A stretch of DNA of 64,000 nt, from contig JBANSL010000020.1 in NCBI GenBank assembly GCA_037127255.1, forward strand, positions 51,621,098 to 51,685,097, in the 5' to 3' direction. The notes under the pieces were generated by a model that searched no databases, had not been told where the DNA came from, and worked only from the letters and a program-made list of their open reading frames with translations. The position numbers were made by a program, and so were the translations under genes. Positions 33,241-44,879 of the stretch are shown one piece after another. This stretch comes from Persicaria tinctoria (Eukaryota; Streptophyta; Magnoliopsida; Caryophyllales; Polygonaceae). Position 1 is the stretch's first letter. Each line of letters begins with the position of its first letter.

Positions 33241-34180
33241 GTAAATGATTCTAAGTACCCCTAATCTACACTCGTCTGGTTGTCCCTAGTGTATAGGATT
33301 AAGTTCGCGTGTTCGGCTGGTTGTATGTTCTTGTCATCGTTTGTATTTGCACCGTTTTCTATTACGTTGTAATAAATTTGACGGTTCACTCTCTGCAAAC
33401 CTTGTCGTCTCCTTGAGGTGTCAGGTATATCTGACTTCGAATGTTTTTCTGATTTAAACAAAAAAAGGGAAGAAGAGAGAAAAACATGTGCATTACATAA
33501 AAATGTAAAAACAAACTCGTTCGATTAAGATGTGCATCTACGTACTACGTAATAATATATTCCGTTGTTAAATCACGACGGGTCATACAACGTGGGGATC
33601 AAACGTCCAAGCGCACACACGCGCTAACCAAGCTGAGCACGTAAGGAGAGTGGAGTTTCATCACGGTCCGTACTATATATACTCATCAGTACTCAGTAGT
33701 AAGTAACTAAACAGAAACTAGGAAAGAAGCCAACAACGGCTGGTGCTTACTTATTTATTAGGCGTAGTTTTCGAGTAGTTAATTTTTTTAATGCTTTTAT
33801 TCACTGCGTAGCAGAGACGGTGATGTCTGGGAGAAACCATGGCGGTCCGGTTGAGTTCAGACTCAATTTCCATCCATTTTTTCTTCGACATTAATTAATC
33901 TAAAACAACTAAATATAAATAAACAATTAATTTATAGTACTGTACTGTATTATTTTCGGTTAGGTATTTGCAATTTCTGTGCATAATAGTAAATTAATTG
34001 ATACTCTACATTGAAACCGCAATGTGATCTGACGGGCAGTCCACGTGAAGGGGACTTGATTGGTAATTTCACTAATTTCATAAATATAGTTACTCTAATT
34101 TGTGGGTTGTTGGTTCGACCATTTCCGTCACCGGTGACCGGTGAGGTGAGTCCACGTTCATACTAACATTAATTGTTGGC
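33241..34180. other. Intergenic sequence
   Basis: 33255-33475 has a more coding-like composition followed by an A7 run and might be an old LINE 3' end, but I find no clear protein match. The rest is unassigned. Confidence 0.3.
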
Positions 34181-34254
34181 GTGACACGTCAGCAAAATGC
34201 TAACAGAATAAGTAATATTAATATATAGATATATTGCAATCGGAAAAAAAATGG

Positions 34255-34258
<4 letters not shown>
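34181..34258 (-). mobile_element. Inverted, truncated Helitron 5'-end fragment
   Basis: Its complement reads TCTATATATTAATATTACTT, then TTAGCATTTTGCTGACGTGTCAC. This matches the repeated 5' units of the Helitron at 34510 but in the opposite orientation. It runs directly into the AT microsatellite. Confidence 0.55.

Positions 34259-34332
<74 letters not shown>
34259..34332. repeat. (AT)n microsatellite
   Basis: About 37 uninterrupted AT units. Confidence 0.95.
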
Positions 34333-34335
<3 letters not shown>

Positions 34336-34509
34336 ACTATGAAGAGTTTTATCAAAAAAATAATAATCTTACATCAAGATTTTAAAGAATATAAAAGTTT
34401 TGTACACATTAGCTGAGCTACTCCTTTTAATTAGGAAAAATGACTAAGAATAATACAAACTATCACCCGTGAACCAAAAATAATACAAACTTTAAAAATT
34501 TCTAATCAA

Positions 34510-35800
34510 TCTATTAATATTACTAATTCTGCTAGCATTTTGATAACGTGTCACGCCCACAATTAAAGTTGAATTTTTTATTCAAATGAGATTTTCTTAT
34601 TGGTCAATATTATTATGGAAACTTTAAAATATTTGTTTCCTATTTTAAATATGATTTGAATCCGTTCCTTTTTTTATTTTCGGTTATATTGCCGTAAATA
34701 TTGAGACATGTTTCCATTTTTTTTCCGATTGCAATATATCTATCTATCTATCTATATATTAATATTACTAATTCTGTTAGCATTTTGCTAACGTGTCACG
34801 CCAACAATTAAAGTTGAATTTTTTATTCAAATGAGATTTTCTTATTGGTCAATATTATTATGGAAACTTTAAAATATTTGTTTCCTATTTTAAATATGAT
34901 TTGAATCCGTTCCTTTTTTTTTCGGTTATATTGCCATAAATATTGAGACATGTTTCCATTTTTTTTTTTCTGATTGCAGTATATCTATTAATATTACTAA
35001 TTCTGCTAGCATTTTGCTGACGTGTCACGCCCACAATTAAAGTTGAATTTTTTATTCAAATGAGATTTTCTTATTGGTCAATATTATTATGGAAACTTTA
35101 AAATATTTGTTTCCTATTTTAAATATGATTTGAATCCGTTCCTTTTTTTTATTTTCGATTATATTGCCGTAAATATTGAGACATGTTTCCATTTTTTTTT
35201 CCGATTGCAGTATATATATCTATTAATATTACTAATTCTGCTAGCATTTTGCTGACGTGTCACGCCCACAATTAAAGTTGAATTTTTTATTCAAATGAGA
35301 TTTTCTTATTGGTCAATATTATTATGGAAACTTTAAAATATTTGTTTCCTATTTTAAATATGATTTGAATCCGTTCCTTTTTTTTATTTTCGGTTATATT
35401 GCTGTAAATATTGAGACATGTTTCCATTTTTTTTCCGATTGCAGTATATCTATCTATTATCTATTATCTATCTATTAATATTACTAATTCTGCTAGCATT
35501 TTGCTTACGTGTCACGCCCACAATTAAAGTTGAATTTTTTATTCAAATGATATTTTCTTATTGGTCAATATTATTATGGAAACTTTAAAATATTTGTTTC
35601 CTATTTTAAATATGATTTGAATCCATTCCTTTTTTTTTTTTTTGGTTATATTATCGTAAATATTGAGACATGTTTCCATTTTTTTCCCGATTGCAATCTC
35701 TTTTCGGTTATATTGCTGATGTGTCACGCTCACAATTAAACTTGAATTTTTTATTCAAATGGTATTTTCTTATTGGTCAATATTATTGCTGAAATTTTAA
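34510..35800 (+). repeat. Tandem repeat of about 235-250 bp, five copies plus a partial
   Basis: Each unit carries TTAATATTACTAATTCTG(C/T)T, ACGTGTCACGCCCACAATTA, TTATTGGTCAATATTATTA and ATTGAGACATGTTTCC, and ends CCGATTGCA(A/G)TATATC. Spacings are 241, 233, 235 and 252 bp. The units are very similar to one another. Confidence 0.9.
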
Positions 35801-36658
35801 AATATATGTTTCCTATTTTAAACATATTTGTTTCCTATTTTTATACTAAAATATTATTTAATTTGATATGTTGTATGTCAATTTGTGATCTATTTTAATC
35901 GTCTACGTACATTGAACATTCGTCAATTCTTGGTTGGTTTTATTCTTGGATATTGAAATTGTTGATTTATCATTTTAACCGATTGCAATATTCCCCACAA
36001 TGTCTACATACAACGAACATGTAATAATCAATTTGTAAATATTCGATTTTAAAAATTAATTATAAAAATCAATTAGAGCCAAATAAGTGTTATTTTATAA
36101 TTTAATTATTTTAGACATCTTAAATGACTATCGAAAAATAAATAATATTTTAAGACTCACAAGCATTACTATTTACTAATGCTTATTTTACATTTGGGAT
36201 GAGGCTTCTTAGATCACTTTTCTACCTTTAAGGATCTTTTTTTTTACCATCTTACCTTTATTTTCACTATTTATTTTTCTATCTTTCTAACCATCTTTCT
36301 CATGAAAATAATCAATAAGTTATGTACATCTACATATTTAACTTCAAAATTATTCACACAATCATGTGCTTATGATTTTTTAATATTTCTACGGGAGCTT
36401 ATATTTGACTTTTTAGATCTACGCTAATGATAATAATTATATATTTATTTCAAATTATATTAGATGGTGTGTTTGAGTATTATTACTACTTGACCTTATT
36501 AAATCATTTTCAAAATTTGTATCGTATCTTTTTCCAACTAATTTATAAATTATAAAAAAATATTTTATACATATTTTTGTTTATATATATATATATATAT
36601 TAATATAGTATTATATAGACATATATAAAATGATGTTCAAATTAAAATGGATTAAACT

Positions 36659-36690
36659 CCCGTGCCTTCAAGGCACGGGTATTACACTAG
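36659..36690 (+). terminator. Helitron 3' hairpin and CTAG end
   Basis: A 10-bp GC-rich stem with almost no loop, then TATTACACTAG. In rolling-circle transposition this structure is thought to signal termination. Confidence 0.75.
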
Positions 36691-37773
36691 TATACAAACT
36701 AAACCCAACTAAACCGAATTTGATACTATGGCTAAAATTTACAAATGAAAAACTAATTTAAACTCAAAACAACAAAATTGGGAAAATTGAAGGAAATTGG
36801 TCATTTTTCATCCTCATCGTCTCTCTCCAAACCCTCCCGGAGGAATGCGGTGCGGCGCTCGACCTGTGCAAGCTAAGTAAAATGTGAAGAAAGAACCATG
36901 TCCACGTATATGAGCAAAATTCAAGATCTTGATCCTCAAATTCATCCCTTTCATATGCATTTACGTACAGTGAGTGAATCACCCCTACTATATATTATAT
37001 TATTGTTTTTAATTAGTTGTGAATCTACAAACAATACCTCAAATTCGATCGTCCTCTCAATCCATTGACAGGGACCAAAGAAATGATCCATAACTATAAG
37101 AAATCAAATCTGAAAATCGCCTCTTTGTAATTGGCGAAAGGGTTAGCAGAAGCCCTAGAAACTTCGCTGACAACTCACAGTTTCCTCAGCGACGCAAACA
37201 ATTGTAGACCAGAAGACGATAAACAGCCATCAATTTCCCCCAATTTTAATTTACAATAATTTCCCAAACTTTTTGTTAATTGTAATTTTGAGTTTCATTA
37301 AATTACTTTTTCATTTGTGAATTTTATTCATAGTATCAAAATCGGTTTAATGGGGTATAGACGTATAGTTTGTATACTAATTAATAATTTTTAAAGTTCG
37401 TATTATTTTTTGTTGATATTTTTCTTGGTCATTTTTTCTTTTAGTTGACCTCAATTGATTTTAAAATAAAACTTTAGTTGCAACAAACTTCGATAATATG
37501 CCTAAAACATAGTAGAATTCAATATCTAAATAAGCAATAAACTTAAATCATACACATATCAAAAGAAGTCAATGTCCACCACAATTTGTTGTTGTCAACT
37601 CCTTAATTATTTAATTTGCTACTTGTGTTTCTTAATTACTCAACTACTGACATTCCAAATACCCACCTTTTTTTTTTGTTAACCAGAGGAGCATCTAAGT
37701 CAGTTCTACTTGCCTCCATATTGAGTTAGTAGTATATGATTGTTATCCCTGAAATCTTTCTTTCAATCTATTA

Positions 37774-38050
37774 GACATCTCCAACAGCTTCCCTAAAATT
37801 TCTTCAAAATAGAAAAACAAAATACGCATTCTTCAAATTATTTTTACATTAACTCCAACAACTTCTCCATTTCGAAGATTTGAATAATCGTTTAGTATGG
37901 AGAATGTTGCAGATTTAGGAAATCCTCTATATTTTTTCTGCTGCTTCTTCATTTTGGAGAATGTGATAGAGAATCTGTTAGACTAAAAAATACCTTAAAA
38001 TTCTCCAAAAACTCCAAAATCCTCATTTTGAAAAACTATTGGAGATGCTC
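37774..38050. mobile_element. PIF/Harbinger (Tourist-like) MITE
   Basis: It starts GACATCTCCAACAGCTTCC and ends ATTGGAGATGCTC, flanked by TTA on both sides (37771-37773, 38051-38053). It is 277 bp, related to the MITE at 1482, and shares internal CTCCAAAA and TGGAGAAT phrases. Confidence 0.85.
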
Positions 38051-38053
38051 TTA

Positions 38054-38590
38054 TACACCTTGATTCGATACCCTAAGAAATATTATCATTTTTTAAAATT
38101 GAACACAAATTATTAATGACTTTAAACATCTCTCAATTATTATAAATAATTCGATTTAAGAGTTTAAAAGCCGAAGATCATATTGTTAATAATATTTTGA
38201 TAAATTAAGAAAATCAAACGGTCTAGATCGATACTTTGCATTTGTAGATATCAAGAGAGCCCCATCGAATTTCATATCAAATGTCCCTTAATTACTATAT
38301 ATGACACTATGCAGTGAATAGTTATAAGCTTTATGTGTTGGTGTACGTTTGGTCTTACATCTTTGATTCGTTCTTTGTGGCTTTCCTCTTGCCAACATGT
38401 CCGTCTCTGTAGTACGTCGATCAACACTCCCACATCGATCCATCTATAAACACACATTCTAAGACAAAAAATCTAATTACCCCGTAGAGAAATCAAATCA
38501 TCAAATTAATTTCTCTCTCGCGTGAATCATATATTATTGGTGTCCACCTAATTGAACAAAACAAGCGGCTGACGCTGTTTTGCTCAGATT
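38054..38590. other. Intergenic sequence, nothing recognised
   Basis: AT-rich; the short minus frame at 38272-38457 has no domain. Confidence 0.4.
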
Positions 38591-38961
38591 TAGGGGTATT
38601 ATTCGAGCCGAATGAGTTCAGTTTGACATGGTTAACCTTAGTTTATTTCTTAAACGAGTTCAAGGCGAGTCGAGTCCAATTTCTAAACAAATTTTTTTTT
38701 TTTATCAAGCTTGGCTTGTTTAGTGAATGAACAAGTTGAAACCGAGCTTTTTTTCGAGCTTTAAGCAGTAGAATTTGGTCATAACATATTAACTTAAAGA
38801 AATTTTAGAAATTTCATAAATTCGAGCTTAAATCGAACGAGACAAACTTTCAAACGAGCTTAAAATTTCGTTCAAACTCGACTTATTTAGGTAAGTGAAC
38901 GAGTTCGAGTCGAGCTTTTTTCGAGCCAGGCTCGAGCTGTTATGTTCATATAAAAGTCCTA
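38591..38961. mobile_element. hAT-like MITE (GAGCTCGAG-rich family)
   Basis: It starts TAGGGGTATTATTCGAGCC and ends AAAGTCCTA. It carries GAGTTCGAGTCGAGC and CGAGCCAGGCTCGAGC. Same family as 117 and 43578. No 8-bp duplication is visible, so the borders may be decayed. Confidence 0.55.
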
Positions 38962-41047
38962 GACCAAGGTTATGATAATTAACGAGGTAAAAAGAAAGTA
39001 TATATTGAGCCAAATGAGGACTCTCTTCGTATTAAAAAAATATACAATAATTTGTAATTAAATCTTAACTCTAACTGCTACTATATTATATATTATTTTA
39101 TTTTTTAAAATTTAAATAAATCTTATATTAACATCCGTTAAACTAATTAATATCTATCAATATCAATATATTTAATAGATAAAATCTTGTACAAATATAT
39201 TGATATCTAAACAAAATTGACCAATTGGGTAAAATATTATCTCAAGTTATATTAATCTTGTAAAAAAATATCGATACCTAACTAAATTGGATAAAATCAT
39301 ATATTAAGCATATATTTCTCTCTCTCTATATATATATATTAATTAATTAATGAATAAAAAAAATGAATATAATAAAGATGATGTAAGTAAAATAAATACA
39401 AAAACTGAAATTAATCAAATCTGGTGCGGAGCCGGACTTTCACCTGTTGTAGGCATAAAATTATATATACATATAAACTGAAGTTGATGACAGAATGGAA
39501 ATGGAGTGGGGCGATGTGTGTGAAATCTGACAGCAGCATAAGTTGAATAAATTAAATTAATTTAGTAAAGAAAAACTCGATCGAGATGAGAGGTAGGGGT
39601 TGACTGGTCAAACACTAATTAATCAAAGCATGAAAAACAATACGAGTAGTAATGTTCGTACTTAATAAAATAATGAGTTGAGAATCTTAGTGTAATGTGC
39701 TGATGAGTGATTATTAATTATGCAGACCAAACTTCAACTTCAATTCGATCTGGCCGGTTAACTGCTAAACCGTCAGCATTTACTCATCAAATCCCATTTA
39801 ATTTACTAATCACTATATGGATCTTTTCATTTGGTCAAGACTCCAAGACGACTGTAATCAATTAACCCGGTTTTATAATCTTCTCTTCCAAAATTAAAAT
39901 CAAAATCTCTTCATTATATTATTAACCATAACATGCAGACTGCAGATTGCCGAGGAAGAAGATATATATATATACACTAAATTAACCATATACATAAAAT
40001 CAAAATATCATCATTAAATTAATAGCCCCCTTTTTAAATGCTAAACTACATTGTTCAAGTCGAAGGTGGAAAGATTCCACTAAGTCTAACATTAATATGT
40101 AATCAAGTATGTGATATTTTACTTTGATTTGAGTACTATTGCTTTCCTAATCTTTGATTAATTAGAAATATAATTGTATCCATATAAAAATAATTCTAAC
40201 CAATTAGAGTAGTTGCTCATTGAATTACTCTATCTATTGACATTTGAGTTTAGGTTGGATCTTCAATAGACTTATATATTGGGTTTTCTGGTGGGGTCTA
40301 AAAGAATTCAATTCTTGAAATAGGAGGTGACAATTAGGTGCGAGCTGATTGCACCAAGTTTCAGAAGGACTCACTTGCTCAACTTGTTGGGTGGTGTTTT
40401 TAATTTGTGAGTCAATCCCACATCGAAAATGGTTTATTACAATTTAGTTGAGTTTAATGGTTTGTCTTGCTCTCTACCAGTGGGATGAGTCGGTCGGCAC
40501 AAACCGGTTTAACTGGTACGTAAATCTTGTCGGCTGGATCGACATGTGGTTACTAAAATATAGCATGAGTTCGATCTCATGCCCCTTGGGCCCTTGCTTA
40601 TTTTCTCTCCTAATGGGCCTATGTAGGGAAAGAGAGAGAGATACTATTTTTTCAAAGTCCAAGAACTCAGGATAAAGAGGCAGAGATAACAAGTCGGACC
40701 CGGCGGATCACAAGCCAGGTCATGATTCGAACCCAAACCCATGGGATGGTGGGTCAACGGGTCCATGTGACCCGTCGGGTTACAGGTCGCTGGGTCTGTT
40801 TTTTTTTTTTAAATTTGGTTTTATTTTTATTTTTGTCATTCAAATATAGCGTTTTTCAACCAAAAAAAAATATTATCGATCCGACGGGTAATCCGGTCGA
40901 AACCCTCGACCCTAACTTGAACCCGTGACTCACCCTAACTCATGACCCGCTTGATTGATCTATCAGATTGTTGACCTGTACAACCCGCCAGGTCATGGGT
41001 TAACCCGTGACCTGTGGACAACCCTGTGTAGAGCTAGTTAGATTATA
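38962..41047. other. Intergenic AT-rich sequence
   Basis: No gene recognised. 40690-41030 is rich in GACCCG/CGGGTC words (ACCCGTCGGGTTACAGGTC, AACCCGTGACCTGTGG), a composition common in plant hAT-like elements ending CAACCCTG. No termini resolved. Confidence 0.4.
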
Positions 41048-41049
41048 TA

Positions 41050-41301
41050 CTCCCTTCGTTCGGTAAACCATAGTATTTATTTTAGAGTATTAATTTTATT
41101 AAATAAAATATGTCACTATAGATATTTTGGCCATTACTTTACGAAAATGCCCTTGTAAGATTACAATGGATTGTTAATTCTAGTTTTTTAGAAAATTAAA
41201 AATGTGATATAGTAAATGAGGGTATATAATGGTATATTTGTTTATTTCCTAAAAAATGGTTTAAAAAGTCAAAATGCCATGTTTTGTTAAACAGAAAGAA
41301 G
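41050..41301. mobile_element. Stowaway MITE, diverged
   Basis: The left end CTCCCTTCGTTCGGTAAACC and the complement of the right end (CTTCTTTCTGTTTAACAAAA) are imperfect inverted repeats of the CTCCCTCCGT type. TA flanks both sides. Length 252 bp, essentially the same as the better-preserved copy at 53900. Confidence 0.65.
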
Positions 41302-41451
41302 TATATTATAAGATGGAAAACGTAAGGAATTGAGCTAGTTAGATCTTATGGGCCATAAAGCATAATTAAATGGGCTGATTGTGATGGCTGGCCCAATTAT
41401 TTTCCTTCTTGCTGTCCTTGGTTAGAATGTTAAAACAAAGTAAAACGTTAA

Positions 41452-41556
41452 GGGTCGTTTCGTATTGATATCTAGATATCAGCCCCCGATATCTAATATC
41501 TAGTGTTTGGTAGGGCTAGATATCGATATCGCCCGATATCGATACCAAACGACCCC
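41452..41556. mobile_element. Tiny Tourist-like MITE rich in GATATC
   Basis: TIRs GGGTCGTTTCGTAT and the complement of ATACCAAACGACCCC, flanked by TAA (41449-41451, 41557-41559). Only 105 bp, with repeated GATATC inside. Confidence 0.65.
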
Positions 41557-41559
41557 TAA

Positions 41560-42528
41560 CTAATCAAATATGTTCTCTATCAATATGATTAAAGTTGGAA
41601 TCCTATAGATCCGCTTGTTTTCTATGTCCACACGTGAGAGCGCATTATGCGGACCCAAGCCGAGCACACAAGACCTGTAGGGTTCCATCCTAAAACCAAT
41701 TGACAATAGGAGGAGTGGCCCACTAACTTATATGCAAGACTCGGATTATCGTGTTTTTCGATGTAGGACAATCCAAGACATCACAACACTTATAATGTAC
41801 AATTTTACATTATACTCCAAACAAATTAGTGAGGGAATTGAAGTATACTGAAAAAGAGAGGCAACTAGCTAATTTCCCAACGACGTTGTAATCCGAAACA
41901 ATAAGCAAAGTAAATATCCAGGCCGTGCATAGACATGTTTGAATGCCACAAACGTGATCTAGAATTGGTTTAGAATTGTGTATTATAAATTATAATAACT
42001 GGCCCAAACAAATTAGTGAGGGAATTGCTTTTCATATTATCAATTGTTTAAATCACATCCGAATTATTAATATTCCAATCAGTTTTTATTTTTGTATACA
42101 TGCCAACGAAATTCGCTTAAGATAAGCTAATGTCTCATCTCACTAAACCACGGTTGATCGATTGATATTTGATAATATTGATATCTATAAAATTTAGATT
42201 TTGAAAAATTGATGGAATGGTTTTCTCATTGATACAGATACTTGATAGACACTAACTTGACAGTTGACACTATACACAATAATTTTATCCACAACAAAGA
42301 TAAAATATAATAATTTAACCAAAAATCCCTCCATCCTTTGACATATATATATATATTTTGCCTAAGCCATGGCCGCCAAGGAGACGAGCAGCACCAAAAT
42401 GGCCGCCCTTGTTCTTCCATTTTACACAACTAACAACCTAACCCTAGCTACATTAGTAGAGTTGTATATACATAGATAGCTATAGCCTATAGACTATAGT
42501 AGTGCATCCTAATTAAGCAAGTTAGTGA
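41560..42528. other. Intergenic sequence and SMR 3' flank
   Basis: No gene recognised. ATATATATAT sits at 42342-42352. The part next to 42529 should include the 3' untranslated region of the SMR gene. Confidence 0.4.
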
Positions 42529-42741
42529 TCAAGTAGAAGCCAATTTGAAGATAAGCTCCAGATCTGGCGGATTGAAGTACCCTCTCTTTGGCGCCGCCGC
42601 CGCCTCCGTCCCGCCACCAGGTGTCCACCTTTTCTTCTTCGGTGGAGGCGGCGGCGCAACACTCGCTGGAATCCTACACCCGTCATGCCGCGGCGTCAAC
42701 CACCCCTCCTCCACCGCCCCGAAGCCGTCCACATCCTCCAT
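42529..42741 (-). CDS. SMR: SIAMESE-related (SMR) cyclin-dependent kinase inhibitor
   Basis: A complete single-exon protein of 70 residues. TPRHDGCRIP (16-25), PPPPPKKKR (about 30-38) and the C-terminal GYFNPPDLELIF (54-65) are the conserved blocks of the SMR4/SMR6-type members. SMR proteins bind CDK-cyclin complexes, slow mitosis and promote endoreduplication in plants. The ATG at 42741 is chosen as the start; the frame is open one codon further (TTG) but that is not a start. The stop is TGA. Length fits the small end of the family. Its GC-rich coding segment stands out from the AT-rich surroundings. The exact SMR number cannot be assigned from this alone. Confidence 0.88.
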   Translation of the reverse strand: MEDVDGFGAVEEGWLTPRHDGCRIPASVAPPPPPKKKRWTPGGGTEAAAAPKRGYFNPPDLELIFKLAST

Positions 42742-43139
42742 CAAGAATCAGTTAAAGCGAAGCAGTTACTCTCTGGACAACAAGTCGATGTTAAAGAAAG
42801 GGAAGGTGAGCGTGTTGATCGGTGTTGGTGTTGGCGTTGATTTAACTAGTTATTGATTGGTGTACTGGTAGTGTGTGGAGGGCGGTGGCTTCTTCCGGAA
42901 GCCGCGTTTAATCTCGTGGCTGTCATTTTGTTTGGTAGTATAACGTACAGCGAGCCCCAGTCGGTGGACACGTGTCTCTCTTTCGCCATTGAAGCGTGAC
43001 ACGTGGCGGAATTTCCCTCTTCTGGTTCTCTGGCTTCGTTTTCAAATTTCCCGCTGGTTTTCTGTTTAAAATGAATTTCGCGGGGAAAAGGGCTTATCCG
43101 TTACAACTCAAAGTTAAGATTGGGCTATCAACTCTTTTA
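42742..43139. other. Upstream region of the SMR gene
   Basis: It contains ACACGTGTC (about 42970) and GACACGTGGC (about 42999), each with an ACGTG core of the G-box/ABRE type bound by bZIP and bHLH factors. They lie about 230-270 bp upstream of the SMR start codon. No clear TATA box chosen. Confidence 0.4.
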
Positions 43140-43406
43140 GGCTCCATTTGGCAAAATACTAGTTTGATGGGCTGATTGATTATTTGTGTTAAATATATGT
43201 TAATAAGCTAGTGGTTGGAGTGTCTGATTGAAACTTATTAATAAAAAATTACAAGCTTCGAAAAGTTTATGTTATTAGTTTTTCTCATTTCAAAAGCTAA
43301 TTAATCTAAAATTTTATAGGAGTATTTATTTCATTTACAGCTATATAATATCATAATCAAGAGGTCTAATAAGCTAGCTGATGATTTTATTTTGCCAAAC
43401 GGAGCC
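43140..43406. mobile_element. Tourist-like MITE
   Basis: TIRs GGCTCCATTTGGCAAAAT and the complement of ATTTTGCCAAACGGAGCC, flanked by TTA (43137-43139, 43407-43409). Length 267 bp. Confidence 0.85.
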
Positions 43407-43577
43407 TTAATAAGCTATAAAGTGATGTGATAAAACTTTTTGTGATAAAAAAACAGCTCAAAGAAGAATTTACTATTTTGATATATCTCTATCATTTTAT
43501 CAAAATTTTCATCTAGATCTTAACACTAAAATTTTGATATATATCTAGAATTTTTTCAACTATTTCCAACCTTTGCC

Positions 43578-43928
43578 TAGGGGTGTTATGTGAACACGAG
43601 TAGCTCAAATTTAACTCGTACTCGCTCGATAAAAAACTCAAATCGAGCTCATTCATATTCTAAACGAGCCGAGTATGAACACATTTTAAAGCTCGACTTG
43701 TTCGAATTAAACTCGAATAGCTCGAATTTTTTGGAATTTCTAAAATTTCCTTTAAATTACCGTGTAATGAGCTAGTAAAACTGCTTAAAGGTCGAAAAAA
43801 AGCTCGGCCGAGTATGAGCACATTAAGCTCGAGTCAAAATTTAGGTTTAGCTTGAGCTCGTTCATATTTTAAATGAACTGAATATGAATAAACTATACTC
43901 GGCTCATTTGGCTCAAATAACAGTCCTA
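43578..43928. mobile_element. hAT-like MITE with 8-bp target duplication
   Basis: TIRs TAGGGGTGTTAT and the complement of AATAACAGTCCTA. The flanks CCTTTGCC (43570-43577) and CCTATGCC (43929-43936) match at 7 of 8 bases, as expected for hAT. The interior is rich in CGAGCTC/GCTCGA. Length 351 bp. The + frame at 43590 is spurious. Confidence 0.8.
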
Positions 43929-43936
43929 CCTATGCC

Positions 43937-44879
43937 GATACTGAAAAGGCTCCGAATTCTAAATTTGGGCCGGTTATGCTGGTTAACTTGTTGGGCCGTT
44001 TTCGTATGAAAGCCCATTTGGAAAAATGAAAAGTTGCATTCTTTATCAACCACGTCACATTTACATTATTTGGTTTCTAATCTTAAATTTCAATGTGCTA
44101 CATTTGATAGTATCGATGCTATTGCTTATAAAGTCTTAAAGATGAAGTGCAATGTAGACGTTAATAGACTAATATATAGCAAAAAATTTTTTGATAGCGT
44201 AATATATAGCAATTTATACCATAGTAAGTTAACTTTTAACATTTGAACTTAATTTATAACTTTTCCTTCATTAAAAAGGAACAAAAAAATTGGCTGCGTG
44301 GCTTGAGGCCTTAAGTCCCATTATTTTTGTATTATTTAATCAAGCAAAACTAATTAAAATAGATTTAATTTTGAAAGGGTGTTTTTATTAGACATTCGAC
44401 CCCTCTATATCTAAATCATATTGTATGACTCATTTAAAAAAGTTAATTACTACACAACAAATTTATTTTGAAAGACATTTTTCTAATATAGGAATATGAA
44501 CCTACATTAAAAATCCAAAATAATAAAATAAAATATTATTTTAACACATTCATCTTTCTAAATCTTCTCACCTTTGTGTGTAGTTTAATTTGGTGAAGTA
44601 CTGACTTACTCATATATCGAACGTTCACATATACCGCTTATATATATATTATTTTATAATCTGTATTGTTGCTTAGTATTTATACCCTCATTGCCTTCTT
44701 CCTCTTTAATCTCTTGGCGCTTCACTTCTTTTAACTTGTAAGTTTTTTTTTTTTTTTTTGGTATTTTTTTTTTAAAAAAAAATTAGTATCTTTTCATTTT
44801 TGGCTGAAATTGCATCTTCTGGTAAATAAATCACAATGAAATCAACTGGTAGATTCCAAGGAAGCAATAAACATACAAA
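43937..44879. other. Intergenic sequence and HAD-gene upstream region
   Basis: AT-rich with no recognised element. It contains a T-rich run at 44737-44760 and must include the promoter and 5' UTR of the HAD gene starting at 44880. Confidence 0.4.

Larger units (their letters stand above)
34510..36690 (+). mobile_element. Non-autonomous Helitron with tandemly repeated 5' end
   Basis: It begins TCTATTAATATTAC after an A and ends in a hairpin, CCCGTGCCTT/AAGGCACGGG (36659-36679), followed 7 bases later by CTAG and a host T. These are the Helitron marks: 5' TC, 3' hairpin plus CTRR, insertion between A and T, no target duplication. The 5' terminal block recurs at 34510, 34751, 34984, 35219 and 35471 with a partial copy near 35700. 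No Rep/helicase is encoded. The surrounding MULE arm supplies the empty-site proof. Confidence 0.75.
34434..37438. mobile_element. MULE-like element with long TIRs, split by a Helitron
   Basis: The left arm GGAAAAATGACTAAGAATAATAC continues AACTTTAAAAATT and, after the Helitron, TATACAAACTAAACCC...TTTGATACTATG...ACAAATGAAAAA. The right arm (37290-37438) is its inverted match. Removing 34510-36690 makes the left arm collinear with the right. A degenerate 9-bp duplication, TTTTAATTA against TTTTAGTTG (7 of 9), flanks it. The middle (36780-37260) holds a moderately GC-rich patch, possibly captured host sequence, but no recognised protein. Confidence 0.65.

Noticed and set aside
34234..34416. Plus-strand frame of Tyr-Ile repeats
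   Set aside because: It is a translation of the AT microsatellite.
36691..37438. Stand-alone fold-back element beginning at the Helitron 3' end
   Set aside because: The arm continues upstream at 34434-34509 once the Helitron is removed, so the element is larger and was split.
42545..42856. Plus-strand 103-codon frame
   Set aside because: Antisense to the SMR gene, whose conserved motifs are on the minus strand.
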